From positions 1 to 56,926 of the forward strand of contig JBAQSX010000066.1 in assembly GCA_049296695.1 (NCBI GenBank): a stretch of 56,926 nt of DNA, read 5' to 3'. The translations under genes and the position numbers were made by a program. This stretch comes from UBA10906 sp049296695 (lineage in GTDB: Bacteria > Pseudomonadota > Gammaproteobacteria > Methylococcales > Methylomonadaceae). The notes below the pieces were generated by a model. It ran no database searches and was not told where the DNA came from. It was given only the letters and a program-made list of their open reading frames with translations. Positions 50,027-56,926 of this stretch are shown piece by piece. The stretch's first letter is position 1. Each line of letters begins with the position of its first letter.

Positions 50027-52078
50027 ATAACTCAGCCGAATACCAATCTCCGCACTACGACCTGCCTCTGGAGCAAAATTTCTTAAATATGAAGTGGAAT
50101 TACGAATATTCTCGTTTAATAAATTCTTCGCTTTGGCAAATACTAATACTTCAGTATTAGCAAAACTCGCCAATTTATATTGGGTATTGAGATTTAATAA
50201 TACATAAGCGGGACTTTTTGAGTCATTAATGGCAACATCATCTTGCGCTTCAGCACGCGTCAGTCGTAATTCATTATGCCAATCATTATGGTCATAATCA
50301 AATTGAAAACCATAACGTAACGGCGGCATACGCGGCACATTACCACCATTATCAAATGTCCCGCGCGTATAATCACTAAATAAGGTTAAATCGATTATAT
50401 CAGCGTGATGTTCTAGTAAATTAATTACGGTTTTCGCTTCAAAACCTTTAAAAGTCGCGCTAGTTTGTTGGGTTTTAAAAACAGGAAAACAACCGCCATT
50501 ACTTGAGCAACTGTTATTAAATTGTTCAATATTACTATCAAATACTTGCCCTGTGCGCCCTTGATAAATATAATCACTGACCCAGTTATTAAATAAAGTC
50601 AATTCTGCATGAATGCCTTCATTTTTAAAACGATAAGTGGCTTCGATATTATTAGATAATTCTTTGTTTAAATGGTTATTACCTAATTCATAACTGCGCG
50701 TGGCATCATGCACCCCGTTAGAATATAGCTCTTGAATTTGCGGCGCACGTTGCGAATGGGTAAAGGCTAAGCTGAGTTGATGGGTATTATTAATATCCCA
50801 CAATACTGAAGCCGAGCCGCTTAAGGGAATATAGTTTTTAATAGCTTGTTGTTGTGGGGTAATGGTTTGCCATTCAGCCCGCGCTCCTAATTCATAAGTC
50901 AACGCGCCCTGTTTTAATGATTCAACGGCAAAAACGCCATAACTATCGGTTTTAGTGGGCGGCACAATGGTTTCTGTGCCTAAAGCTGAAAAGTCACTGT
51001 TTAATGATTGAAAACCCAATACTCCTTTTAATGCACCAATAGCGCGGTGTTCAAGTTCTAAGCGACTTTCATAAGCGGTATTTAAAAAAGTAGTCGCGGC
51101 AATACCGCTATCTAATTCAGTATGTTTATAGTCAGTGTAACTGAGTTTAAATTTGATTTTTTCGGCTAAAGCAAAAGGTTTATTTAATTGGGCTTTTAAA
51201 TCATATTTGCTTTGTTTAAGGGCAATAGTAATTGCTGAATCACCGCTACCATCGGCTGGAATGCCGTAGTTTTTATCTAATTGATTAATTGATAAACCAA
51301 TTAAACCGCTGTCATTAATCCAAGACGCGCCGATTGAACCGCCTTGGCTTTGTGCTTGGGTGTTGCTGATTACGTCGCGCGTATTAGCCAACACGGGTAC
51401 GCCATCAAGGCTGTGGTCAGTGGCACGCACCGCAGGTTCATCAATGGCAAAGCCACCGATATGGGTATTGTCTTGGTCACGATAAAAGCCATCAAGATGA
51501 TAGGCGATGTTGCCTTGACTGCCTTCAAGTTTGCCCACGCTGGCGGTTTGATTCGTGGCAGAATCGTAGCGTTGCTCAGCAGAGCCACCTAAAACTTTAT
51601 CAAACAGTTTTTCAGGGATACGCCCATCGATGACATTAACCACGCCGCCAATCGCGCCGCTACCATAAAGTAAAGTCGAAGGGCCGCGTAAAATTTCAAC
51701 GCGCTCGGCTAAAATCGGTTCAACACCATTGGCGTGGTCGGGGCTGAGTGAAGCGGCATCGTTTGTGCCTAAGCTGTTTTGTAATACTTTCACCCGCGAA
51801 CCTGCTTGACCGCGTATTACAGGTGTACCGACACCCGCGCCGAAAGATTGGTTACTAATGCCTAATTCATTGCTTAAGGTTTCACCTAGGCTAGAGCCTA
51901 TTTTGCGGCGTAATTCGTCTTCAGCTAATACGGTGACAGGTCTTGCCAGTTTTGAACTGGGCGTGGCAAAAGCGGTACTAGTGACCAACATGTCATCGAG
52001 TTGTTGTACTGGCGCGTTGTCAGCATAGACGCAGTGAATGCTCGCTGTAGAGATAGCAATAGCTAATAGTTTTTTCAT
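50024..52078 (-). CDS. TonB-dependent outer-membrane receptor, ZnuD-like (probable zinc uptake)
   Basis: 684 residues with signal peptide MKKLLAIAISTASIHCVYA. The plug domain has PVIRGQAGSRVKVLQNSLGTN and VEILRGPSTLLYGSGAIGGV, close to the ZnuD type (VEILRGPVTLLYSSG). A beta-barrel fills the rest and ends in ..EIGIRLSY, a terminal aromatic. An extracellular Cys pair is present in NNSCSSNGGC. A Zur box lies in its promoter, so it most likely imports zinc (or a zinc complex). Stop codon lies within the end of a repeat element. Its own TonB/ExbBD are elsewhere. Confidence 0.88.
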   Translation of the reverse strand: MKKLLAIAISTASIHCVYADNAPVQQLDDMLVTSTAFATPSSKLARPVTVLAEDELRRKIGSSLGETLSNELGISNQSFGAGVGTPVIRGQAGSRVKVLQNSLGTNDAASLSPDHANGVEPILAERVEILRGPSTLLYGSGAIGGVVNVIDGRIPEKLFDKVLGGSAEQRYDSATNQTASVGKLEGSQGNIAYHLDGFYRDQDNTHIGGFAIDEPAVRATDHSLDGVPVLANTRDVISNTQAQSQGGSIGASWINDSGLIGLSINQLDKNYGIPADGSGDSAITIALKQSKYDLKAQLNKPFALAEKIKFKLSYTDYKHTELDSGIAATTFLNTAYESRLELEHRAIGALKGVLGFQSLNSDFSALGTETIVPPTKTDSYGVFAVESLKQGALTYELGARAEWQTITPQQQAIKNYIPLSGSASVLWDINNTHQLSLAFTHSQRAPQIQELYSNGVHDATRSYELGNNHLNKELSNNIEATYRFKNEGIHAELTLFNNWVSDYIYQGRTGQVFDSNIEQFNNSCSSNGGCFPVFKTQQTSATFKGFEAKTVINLLEHHADIIDLTLFSDYTRGTFDNGGNVPRMPPLRYGFQFDYDHNDWHNELRLTRAEAQDDVAINDSKSPAYVLLNLNTQYKLASFANTEVLVFAKAKNLLNENIRNSTSYLRNFAPEAGRSAEIGIRLSY

Positions 52079-52107
52079 AATAAATAATCTGCTTAAGATA
52101 AGAAAAA

Positions 52108-52130
52108 GTGATGTTATAACGTAACAACTT
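52108..52130. promoter_or_regulatory. Zur box in the TonB receptor promoter
   Basis: GTGATGTTATAACGTAACAACTT contains GTTATAACGTAAC (52113-52125), close to the known gammaproteobacterial Zur consensus GTTATAnTATAAC. It is nearly identical to the box at 52721-52743 and lies 30-52 bp before the receptor's start. Confidence 0.75.
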
Positions 52131-52205
52131 TAATGCGTAATGACAGTTGTGTGTTGTGTTTTGTGGATTGTTTAGAGAGTGTTTAGACCTTGCGGTGCAA
52201 GGTCT

Positions 52206-52694
52206 CTACGGTGTTTGCGTGCAGGTGAGGCATAAGCCATGAATTTCAATGGCTTTGCTATGTACGGTAAAACCTGCTTGGGCAAATTCAAGCGTTAAAG
52301 CCTGCATTACTTCGCTAGCAGTGCGTTCTTCTACTTGCTGGCATTGTTTACAAATTAATAATAATTGCTCGTGAGACTGTTCCGAGCAACAACAGCCAAT
52401 AAAAGCATTTAAGCTTTCGACGCGATGAATTAAGCCTTGCTCGATTAAAAAATCCAAAGCGCGGTAAATAGTGGCGGGTTTGGCGGCTTGTTGCAGGGGT
52501 TTTATTCTGTCTAGCAATTCATAAGCTTTTACGGTTTTATGACTCGACCAAATCAGCTCTAATACTTGCTTGCGAATCGGCGTGAGTTGTACACCGCGTT
52601 GCACACACAACTGACTTGCGGTTTCTAAGGCTTGTTGAATGCAGTGCGCGTGGTCGTGCTGGTTAAAAATCAGCGGCTGAAAAGACGTGGTCAT
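52206..52694 (-). CDS. zur: Zinc uptake regulator
   Basis: 162 residues of the Fur family. HTH part QRGVQLTPIRKQVLELI and TVKAYELLDRI..KPATIYRALDFLIEQGLIHRVES. Structural zinc ligands C115/C118 and C155/C158 (CKQC, CLTC), plus C101-C103 near H108, consistent with Zur. A longer Cys-rich stretch CCCSEQSHE is odd. With zinc it represses uptake genes, including the TonB receptor downstream on the same strand. Its own promoter carries the second Zur box. Confidence 0.9.
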   Translation of the reverse strand: MTTSFQPLIFNQHDHAHCIQQALETASQLCVQRGVQLTPIRKQVLELIWSSHKTVKAYELLDRIKPLQQAAKPATIYRALDFLIEQGLIHRVESLNAFIGCCCSEQSHEQLLLICKQCQQVEERTASEVMQALTLEFAQAGFTVHSKAIEIHGLCLTCTQTP

Positions 52695-52720
52695 CGAAGG
52701 TAAGCGCGTTTATGATTGAT

Positions 52721-52743
52721 GTGATGTTATATTATAACAACTC
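52721..52743. promoter_or_regulatory. Zur box upstream of zur (also upstream of ppsA)
   Basis: GTTATATTATAAC (52726-52738) is a perfect palindrome within GTGATGTTATATTATAACAACTC, matching the known Zur-box pattern. It lies 27-49 bp before the zur start, implying autoregulation. ppsA starts 150 bp away on the other strand. Confidence 0.8.
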
Positions 52744-52886
52744 GTCATTAAGAGCTAGACGCGATTTAAGCATTAAACAATCCCCTTTGAATATTGTCTC
52801 TATTTAGGCGTATGATTGTTTCGTAATCGGCAACACAGCCGTAGCAAAACAACGCCTAATTAATAACAACACCTGAGGAGAGCGCT

Positions 52887-55800
52887 ATGACAGCCCAAAC
52901 AAATTATATTCGTTGGTTCAATGAGCTAGGTATTGATGATGTGCCTTTAGTGGGCGGTAAAAACGCCTCTTTGGGCGAGATGTATCGTGAACTCAGTCCG
53001 CAAGGCATACAAATTCCTAACGGTTTTGCCGTCACCGCCGAAGCTTATCGTTATATGTTAGATAGTTGCAATGGCTGGGATAAACTACATGCCGCTTTAG
53101 ATGATTTAAACCCCGATGATGTCACCGATTTAGCTAAACGCGCCAGAAAAGCCCGCGAAGTAGTATTTGCCGCGCCCTTGCCACAAGATTTGCAAGTGCA
53201 AATTATTCATGCTTACCAACAATTACAAGACCAATACGGCGAAGACTTAAGCGTGGCGGTGCGTAGTTCAGCGACAGCCGAAGATTTGCCCACGGCGAGC
53301 TTTGCAGGTCAGCAAGATACTTATTTGAACGTGCGTGGTGAACAGGCTTTGCTTGAGGCTTGCAAACGTTGTTTTGCCAGTTTATTTACCGATAGGGCGA
53401 TTCATTACCGCGTTGACCAAGGTTTTGACCATTTCAAACTTGCCTTATCGATTGGCATTATGAAAATGGTGCGCTCAGATTTAAACGCTAGCGGCGTGAT
53501 GTTCTCGCTAGACACTGAATCGGGTTTTGCTGATGTGGTCTTTATTACGGGCGCGTATGGTTTGGGTGAAAACGTAGTGCAAGGCGCGGTTGACCCTGAC
53601 GAGTTTTATGTGCATAAAACGACCTTTGAACAAGGCTATCGTGCTGTTTTAAAACGTACTTTAGGCGCGAAAAAAATCAAAATGGTGTATAGCGATGGTA
53701 GCACCCGTGATGCCACGCGCAACGTAGTCACTTCTAACGAAGAACGTAACCGTTTTTGTTTAAGTGATGCCGATGTTTTGACGCTTGCCGATTATGCCAT
53801 CAAAATTGAAAAGCATTACAGCAACAAAGCAGGTCAGCACAAACCCATGGATATGGAATGGGCAAAAGACGGGCTAGACGGCACCTTATACATTGTCCAA
53901 GCCAGACCTGAAACCGTGGTTTCACAACTCAAAGGCATGATGCTCGAGCAGTACACCCTCAAAGAACACGCCAGCCCCATTATTACAGGTCACGCGGTGG
54001 GCGGTAAAATCGCCTCAGGTCAGGCAAGAATTATTGATAACGTAGAGCAACTGCATACTTTTAAAGCAGGTGATGTCTTAGTCGCCGATATGACCACGCC
54101 CGATTGGGAACCTGTAATGAAAATTGCCTCAGCGATTGTTACTAATCGCGGCGGAAGAACTTGTTTTTCGGGTGATACTTTATTACTGACTAATGAAGGC
54201 TTTTTATCGTTTGCTCAAATTGAACAACGCGGTTATCACGATTTACAAACCCCCGCTTTAAATCGTCAGACCCTAAAAATGGAATGGCAAACCATTAGCG
54301 CGATTATGAAAAAAACCGCGCCGTTATTTAAAGTGAATATCTCGCAAACGGGCAGAATGAAAGGTAATACTTTAAAAGTAACCCCCGACCATAAAATGCT
54401 TAATTTAAAAGATGGGCAATTAATTGATACCCAATTACAAGATTTATTAAAACAACAGGATTGCGCTTTAGTCGCTCAATCTATACCTGCATTAACAACT
54501 AGCACCGATAAACAACGCAAACTCGCTTATTTATTAGGCGGTATTATGACCGATGGTCATATTCATCGTTCGCGCACCAAAGGCGAGGTGGTTTTTATTC
54601 AAAAACCTACCGCAGTTAAACAACAATTTATTGCCGCGATGAATGACGCATTAGAAAGCGTTTATGGCAAAGTCTTTAAAACCTTTGTTAAAAAACAATC
54701 ACAAGGTTTTATTCGCGGCAAACAAGTTGTAGGCTCAGCCAATGCCTATCGCTGTTTTTCAAAAGATATTGCCGAGCAGTTACAGGAAGAGCAAAACAGT
54801 ATTGTACAAACTTTATTAAAAGCCGAGCTTGAGATTGCTTATTCTTTTTTAGCAGGGGTTATTGATGGTGACGGCTCAGTTAATGGCGGACGCGTTAATA
54901 TTTATGTCTCTAAACAAGAATTATTAGAAGCGATTATTGTTGCTTGTTTGCGGATTGGTACTGTGCCTAGCGTGACGACTAATCGCAATATTTATAATGT
55001 GTTATTAGTTGAAAAACTGGACATATTAAATAATTATACCCAACGGGTACGATGCGCTGATAAACGTAAGCGCATTGGCACACGCTTTTTTAATACCAAA
55101 CAATTATTCTCTGGTGCAATTAACTCTGATATTAATAATCGTTGCGCTAAGCATTATTTAATTGATGAAAAGCATCTACAAGAAACCTTAGCGCAATTAA
55201 AAGACACGCAGTTATCAGCGCGATTAGAAAAACTACTCGCCAGTGATATTCGGCAAACCCGCATGAGTTTCTTAGAACAATTAGAAACGCAAGACGTTTA
55301 TAATATTACGGTCGATGCGCATCATAATTACTTAGTATTCAGCGAGCGTTATACGCCAATACTGGTGAATAATTGCCATGCCGCCATTATTTCGCGTGAA
55401 TTAGGCGTTCCTGCTGTGGTCGGTTGTGACAATGCCACCACGGTGATTCCCAATAACAGTACAGTAACAGTCTCTTGCGCCGAGGGTGACGTGGGTAAAG
55501 TTTATGCAGGTGAGGTAGCGTTTGAGATTCAAAGCACCGACTTAACAGGTCTACAACGCCCTAAAACCCACATTATGCTCAATATCGGCAATCCTGAGAT
55601 TGCTTTTAAAACCAGCTTCTTACCCAATGACGGCGTAGGACTGGCGCGGATGGAATTTATTATTACCGAATACATCAAAGCGCACCCTATGGCTTTGCTT
55701 CACCCTGAGCGCGTCACCGATGAAAACGAACGCGAACAACTCGCTCAACTCACGCGTAACTATGCTAGCGGCGCGGAATTTTTTATCCAAAAACTCGCTG

Positions 55801-56510
55801 AAGGCGTTGGCACAATTGGCGCGGCGTTTTATCCCAAGCCTGTGGTGGTTAGAATGTCAGATTTCAAAACCAATGAATACGCCACCTTGCTGGGCGGCAA
55901 AAACTTTGAATTTGATGAAGAAAATCCGATGATAGGCTTTAGAGGCGCGTCTCGTTATACCCACCCCGCCTATCGTGAAGGCTTTGCTTTAGAGTGCGCC
56001 GCTATGAAACGAGTGCGCGAAGACATGGGTTTGACCAACGTGGTGTTAATGATTCCGTTCTGCCGCCGTGTGGCTGAGGCTAAAAAAGTGCTGGCTTATA
56101 TGGCAGAGCTGGGCTTAAAGCGTGGTGACAACGGTTTGCAGATTTATGTGATGTGCGAAATTCCGAATAACGTGATTTCGATTGATGCCTTTGCCGAGCA
56201 GTTTGATGGTTTTTCTATAGGTTCTAATGACTTAACCCAATTAACCTTGGGCGTGGATAGAGATTCAGCGATTTTGGCAGAAGATTTTGACGAGCGCGAT
56301 GATGGCGTGAAAGAGATGATTCGCCAAGCAGTGAATGGCGCGAAACGTAATGGGCGGCATTGTGGTTTATGCGGACAAGCCCCATCGGATTATCCTGAAA
56401 TGGCGCAGTTTTTAGTGGAAATGGGTATTGATTCGATGAGTTTAAATCCTGATACGGTATTAACGACTACACAATTAGTATTAGAAACTGAGCAGGGTTT
56501 GGGGCGTTAA
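52887..56510 (+). CDS. ppsA: Phosphoenolpyruvate synthase with in-frame intein
   Basis: 1207 codons, of which 803 are extein (792 in E. coli). N-terminal ATP-binding domain (LVGGKNASLGEMYRELS to IVQARPETVVS, about 1-360), phosphohistidine domain and PEP-utilising C-terminal barrel (VVVRMSDFKTNEYATLLGG, GLCGQAPSDYPEMAQFLVEMGI). The catalytic His follows the intein: GGRT-[intein]-CHAAIIS, with C830/H831. The intein splits the catalytic loop exactly before the Cys-His, so the enzyme is inactive unless spliced. It makes PEP from pyruvate and ATP, for gluconeogenesis. TGAGGAGAG is upstream of the ATG. The intein region, at 54162-55373, is described separately. Confidence 0.95.
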   Translation: MTAQTNYIRWFNELGIDDVPLVGGKNASLGEMYRELSPQGIQIPNGFAVTAEAYRYMLDSCNGWDKLHAALDDLNPDDVTDLAKRARKAREVVFAAPLPQDLQVQIIHAYQQLQDQYGEDLSVAVRSSATAEDLPTASFAGQQDTYLNVRGEQALLEACKRCFASLFTDRAIHYRVDQGFDHFKLALSIGIMKMVRSDLNASGVMFSLDTESGFADVVFITGAYGLGENVVQGAVDPDEFYVHKTTFEQGYRAVLKRTLGAKKIKMVYSDGSTRDATRNVVTSNEERNRFCLSDADVLTLADYAIKIEKHYSNKAGQHKPMDMEWAKDGLDGTLYIVQARPETVVSQLKGMMLEQYTLKEHASPIITGHAVGGKIASGQARIIDNVEQLHTFKAGDVLVADMTTPDWEPVMKIASAIVTNRGGRTCFSGDTLLLTNEGFLSFAQIEQRGYHDLQTPALNRQTLKMEWQTISAIMKKTAPLFKVNISQTGRMKGNTLKVTPDHKMLNLKDGQLIDTQLQDLLKQQDCALVAQSIPALTTSTDKQRKLAYLLGGIMTDGHIHRSRTKGEVVFIQKPTAVKQQFIAAMNDALESVYGKVFKTFVKKQSQGFIRGKQVVGSANAYRCFSKDIAEQLQEEQNSIVQTLLKAELEIAYSFLAGVIDGDGSVNGGRVNIYVSKQELLEAIIVACLRIGTVPSVTTNRNIYNVLLVEKLDILNNYTQRVRCADKRKRIGTRFFNTKQLFSGAINSDINNRCAKHYLIDEKHLQETLAQLKDTQLSARLEKLLASDIRQTRMSFLEQLETQDVYNITVDAHHNYLVFSERYTPILVNNCHAAIISRELGVPAVVGCDNATTVIPNNSTVTVSCAEGDVGKVYAGEVAFEIQSTDLTGLQRPKTHIMLNIGNPEIAFKTSFLPNDGVGLARMEFIITEYIKAHPMALLHPERVTDENEREQLAQLTRNYASGAEFFIQKLAEGVGTIGAAFYPKPVVVRMSDFKTNEYATLLGGKNFEFDEENPMIGFRGASRYTHPAYREGFALECAAMKRVREDMGLTNVVLMIPFCRRVAEAKKVLAYMAELGLKRGDNGLQIYVMCEIPNNVISIDAFAEQFDGFSIGSNDLTQLTLGVDRDSAILAEDFDERDDGVKEMIRQAVNGAKRNGRHCGLCGQAPSDYPEMAQFLVEMGIDSMSLNPDTVLTTTQLVLETEQGLGR
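54162..55373 (+). mobile_element. PpsA intein with LAGLIDADG homing endonuclease
   Basis: Codons 426-829, 404 residues. Block A CFSGDTLLLTNEGF starts with Cys1; block B TPDHKML has T499 and H502. The DOD endonuclease motifs are LLGGIMTDG (D556) and LAGVIDGDG (D662), both aspartates retained, so the endonuclease could still be active. Block F is YNITVDAHHNYLVF and block G ends PILVNN before C830. The penultimate His usual in inteins is Asn here (NN rather than HN). The +1 residue is the extein Cys. Insertion before the catalytic Cys-His matches the PEP-synthase site known for archaeal inteins. Confidence 0.93.
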
Positions 56511-56571
56511 TTATAACGGTTTCATATCAAACTGACATAACGACTGCCAGCAACTGTGATAAAAGTCAAAG

Positions 56572-56926
56572 TTATTTGGCGTAGTTTATATCCCATTCAC
56601 AATCTCTTTTAGTAATAGAATTTAAAATAACCAATAACTTTCTCATGCAAGCGGTAATAGCTAACTTTTTAGCTTTACCGTTTGCGACTAATCGAGTATA
56701 AAAGACTTTGATAATAGGATTAGAACGTGTTGCATTTAAAGTCGCCATACACAAACATTGCGCACTAATGAACGTCCGCCTGATATAACTCTATGTCCTA
56801 TTTTTTTGCCGCTATCTTTTGCATAAGGAGCTAATCCCACTAACGCGCTTATTTCTTTGTTAGATAACTTTCCCAATTCAGGTAGTTGTGATAAAAGAGT
56901 TAATGCGGTTATATCGCCAATACCTT
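56572..56926 (-). pseudogene. C-terminal part of an IS110/IS116/IS902 transposase, frameshifted
   Basis: The last part reads CMATLNATRSNPIIKVFYTR, then ACMRKLLVILNS, the conserved end of IS110-family transposases. The part from the window edge (GIGDITALTLLSQLPELGKL..SALVGLAPYAKDSGKKIG..GGR) is in another frame and runs to a stop. A 1-bp loss near 56758-56765 (CGCAATG in place of CGCCAATG) joins them. The upstream transposase half is outside the window. No target-site duplication can be seen. Confidence 0.85.

Noticed and set aside
56572..56754. An independent small protein of 60 residues
   Set aside because: It is the C-terminal end of an IS110 transposase in a shifted frame.

Overview
The window reads as a chromosomal segment of a low-GC (roughly 40% by eye) gammaproteobacterium. 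The E1-type AceE, type-1 GshA, FabI, the dksA-gluQ pair, RecA and a Zur/ZnuD-like zinc module all fit that class. The dense dispersed palindromic repeats, RTX/LVIVD protein, GSCFA protein and IS110 remnant are reminiscent of filamentous sulphur bacteria (Beggiatoa/Thiothrix-like) or methanotrophs. The genus-level guess is inference only. No rRNA, tRNA or CRISPR array was seen.

Layout. 1-2389: membrane GH17-GT2 beta-glucan synthase/transglycosylase, cut by the window edge. 2477-4753: secreted LVIVD-propeller/RTX protein. 4912-10540: pyruvate dehydrogenase complex (aceE-aceF-lpd, minus strand). 10905-14117: DUF748/AsmA-like envelope protein. 14622-15915: truA overlapping an L,D-transpeptidase gene. 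16607-17917: dksA-gluQ, where gluQ lacks any ATG/GTG/TTG start. 17983-19215: ispG. 19571-25459: thioredoxin-like, LamG, COG2836 membrane, M48 protease, AIM24 and methyltransferase genes, plus a decayed Rpn/PD-(D/E)XK fragment. 25763-30148: a Cu+ P1B-ATPase operon with a CxxC-less HMA-like protein, a 59-residue metal-binding protein and small membrane proteins. 30459-33721: ATP-grasp, a second small membrane protein, DUF364 and DhaK. 34018-39571: GSCFA, recA, GNAT, recX, fabI, peroxiredoxin. 40249-45425: catalytically dead dihydroorotase homologue, gshA, DUF2231, SDR, cupin. 46851-49874: NMT1/THI5-like ABC importer whose permease appears to start at ATT, plus a YcgN-family protein. 50024-52694: ZnuD-like TonB receptor and zur, each with a Zur box. 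52887-56510: PEP synthase interrupted by a 404-residue intein at its catalytic Cys-His. 56572-56926: frameshifted IS110 transposase end.

How the genes work together. AceE/AceF/Lpd form one complex. The P1B-ATPase and its small neighbours look like a copper-handling unit, and the His/Met-rich COG2836 protein nearby may belong to it functionally. Zur and the TonB receptor form a zinc regulon judged by matching operators. DksA and GluQ are the usual gammaproteobacterial pair.

The most unusual feature is the repeat landscape. Many intergenic gaps carry palindromic elements, and several are nested: a constant outer inverted repeat (AACTCAAGTTACGCA, or TAGTGCATCAAAAGAGTAG) encloses different inner palindromes. 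Several copies abut or overlap stop codons. Together with the intein, rare start codons and an expanded heptanucleotide in a decayed nuclease gene, these are the main leads.
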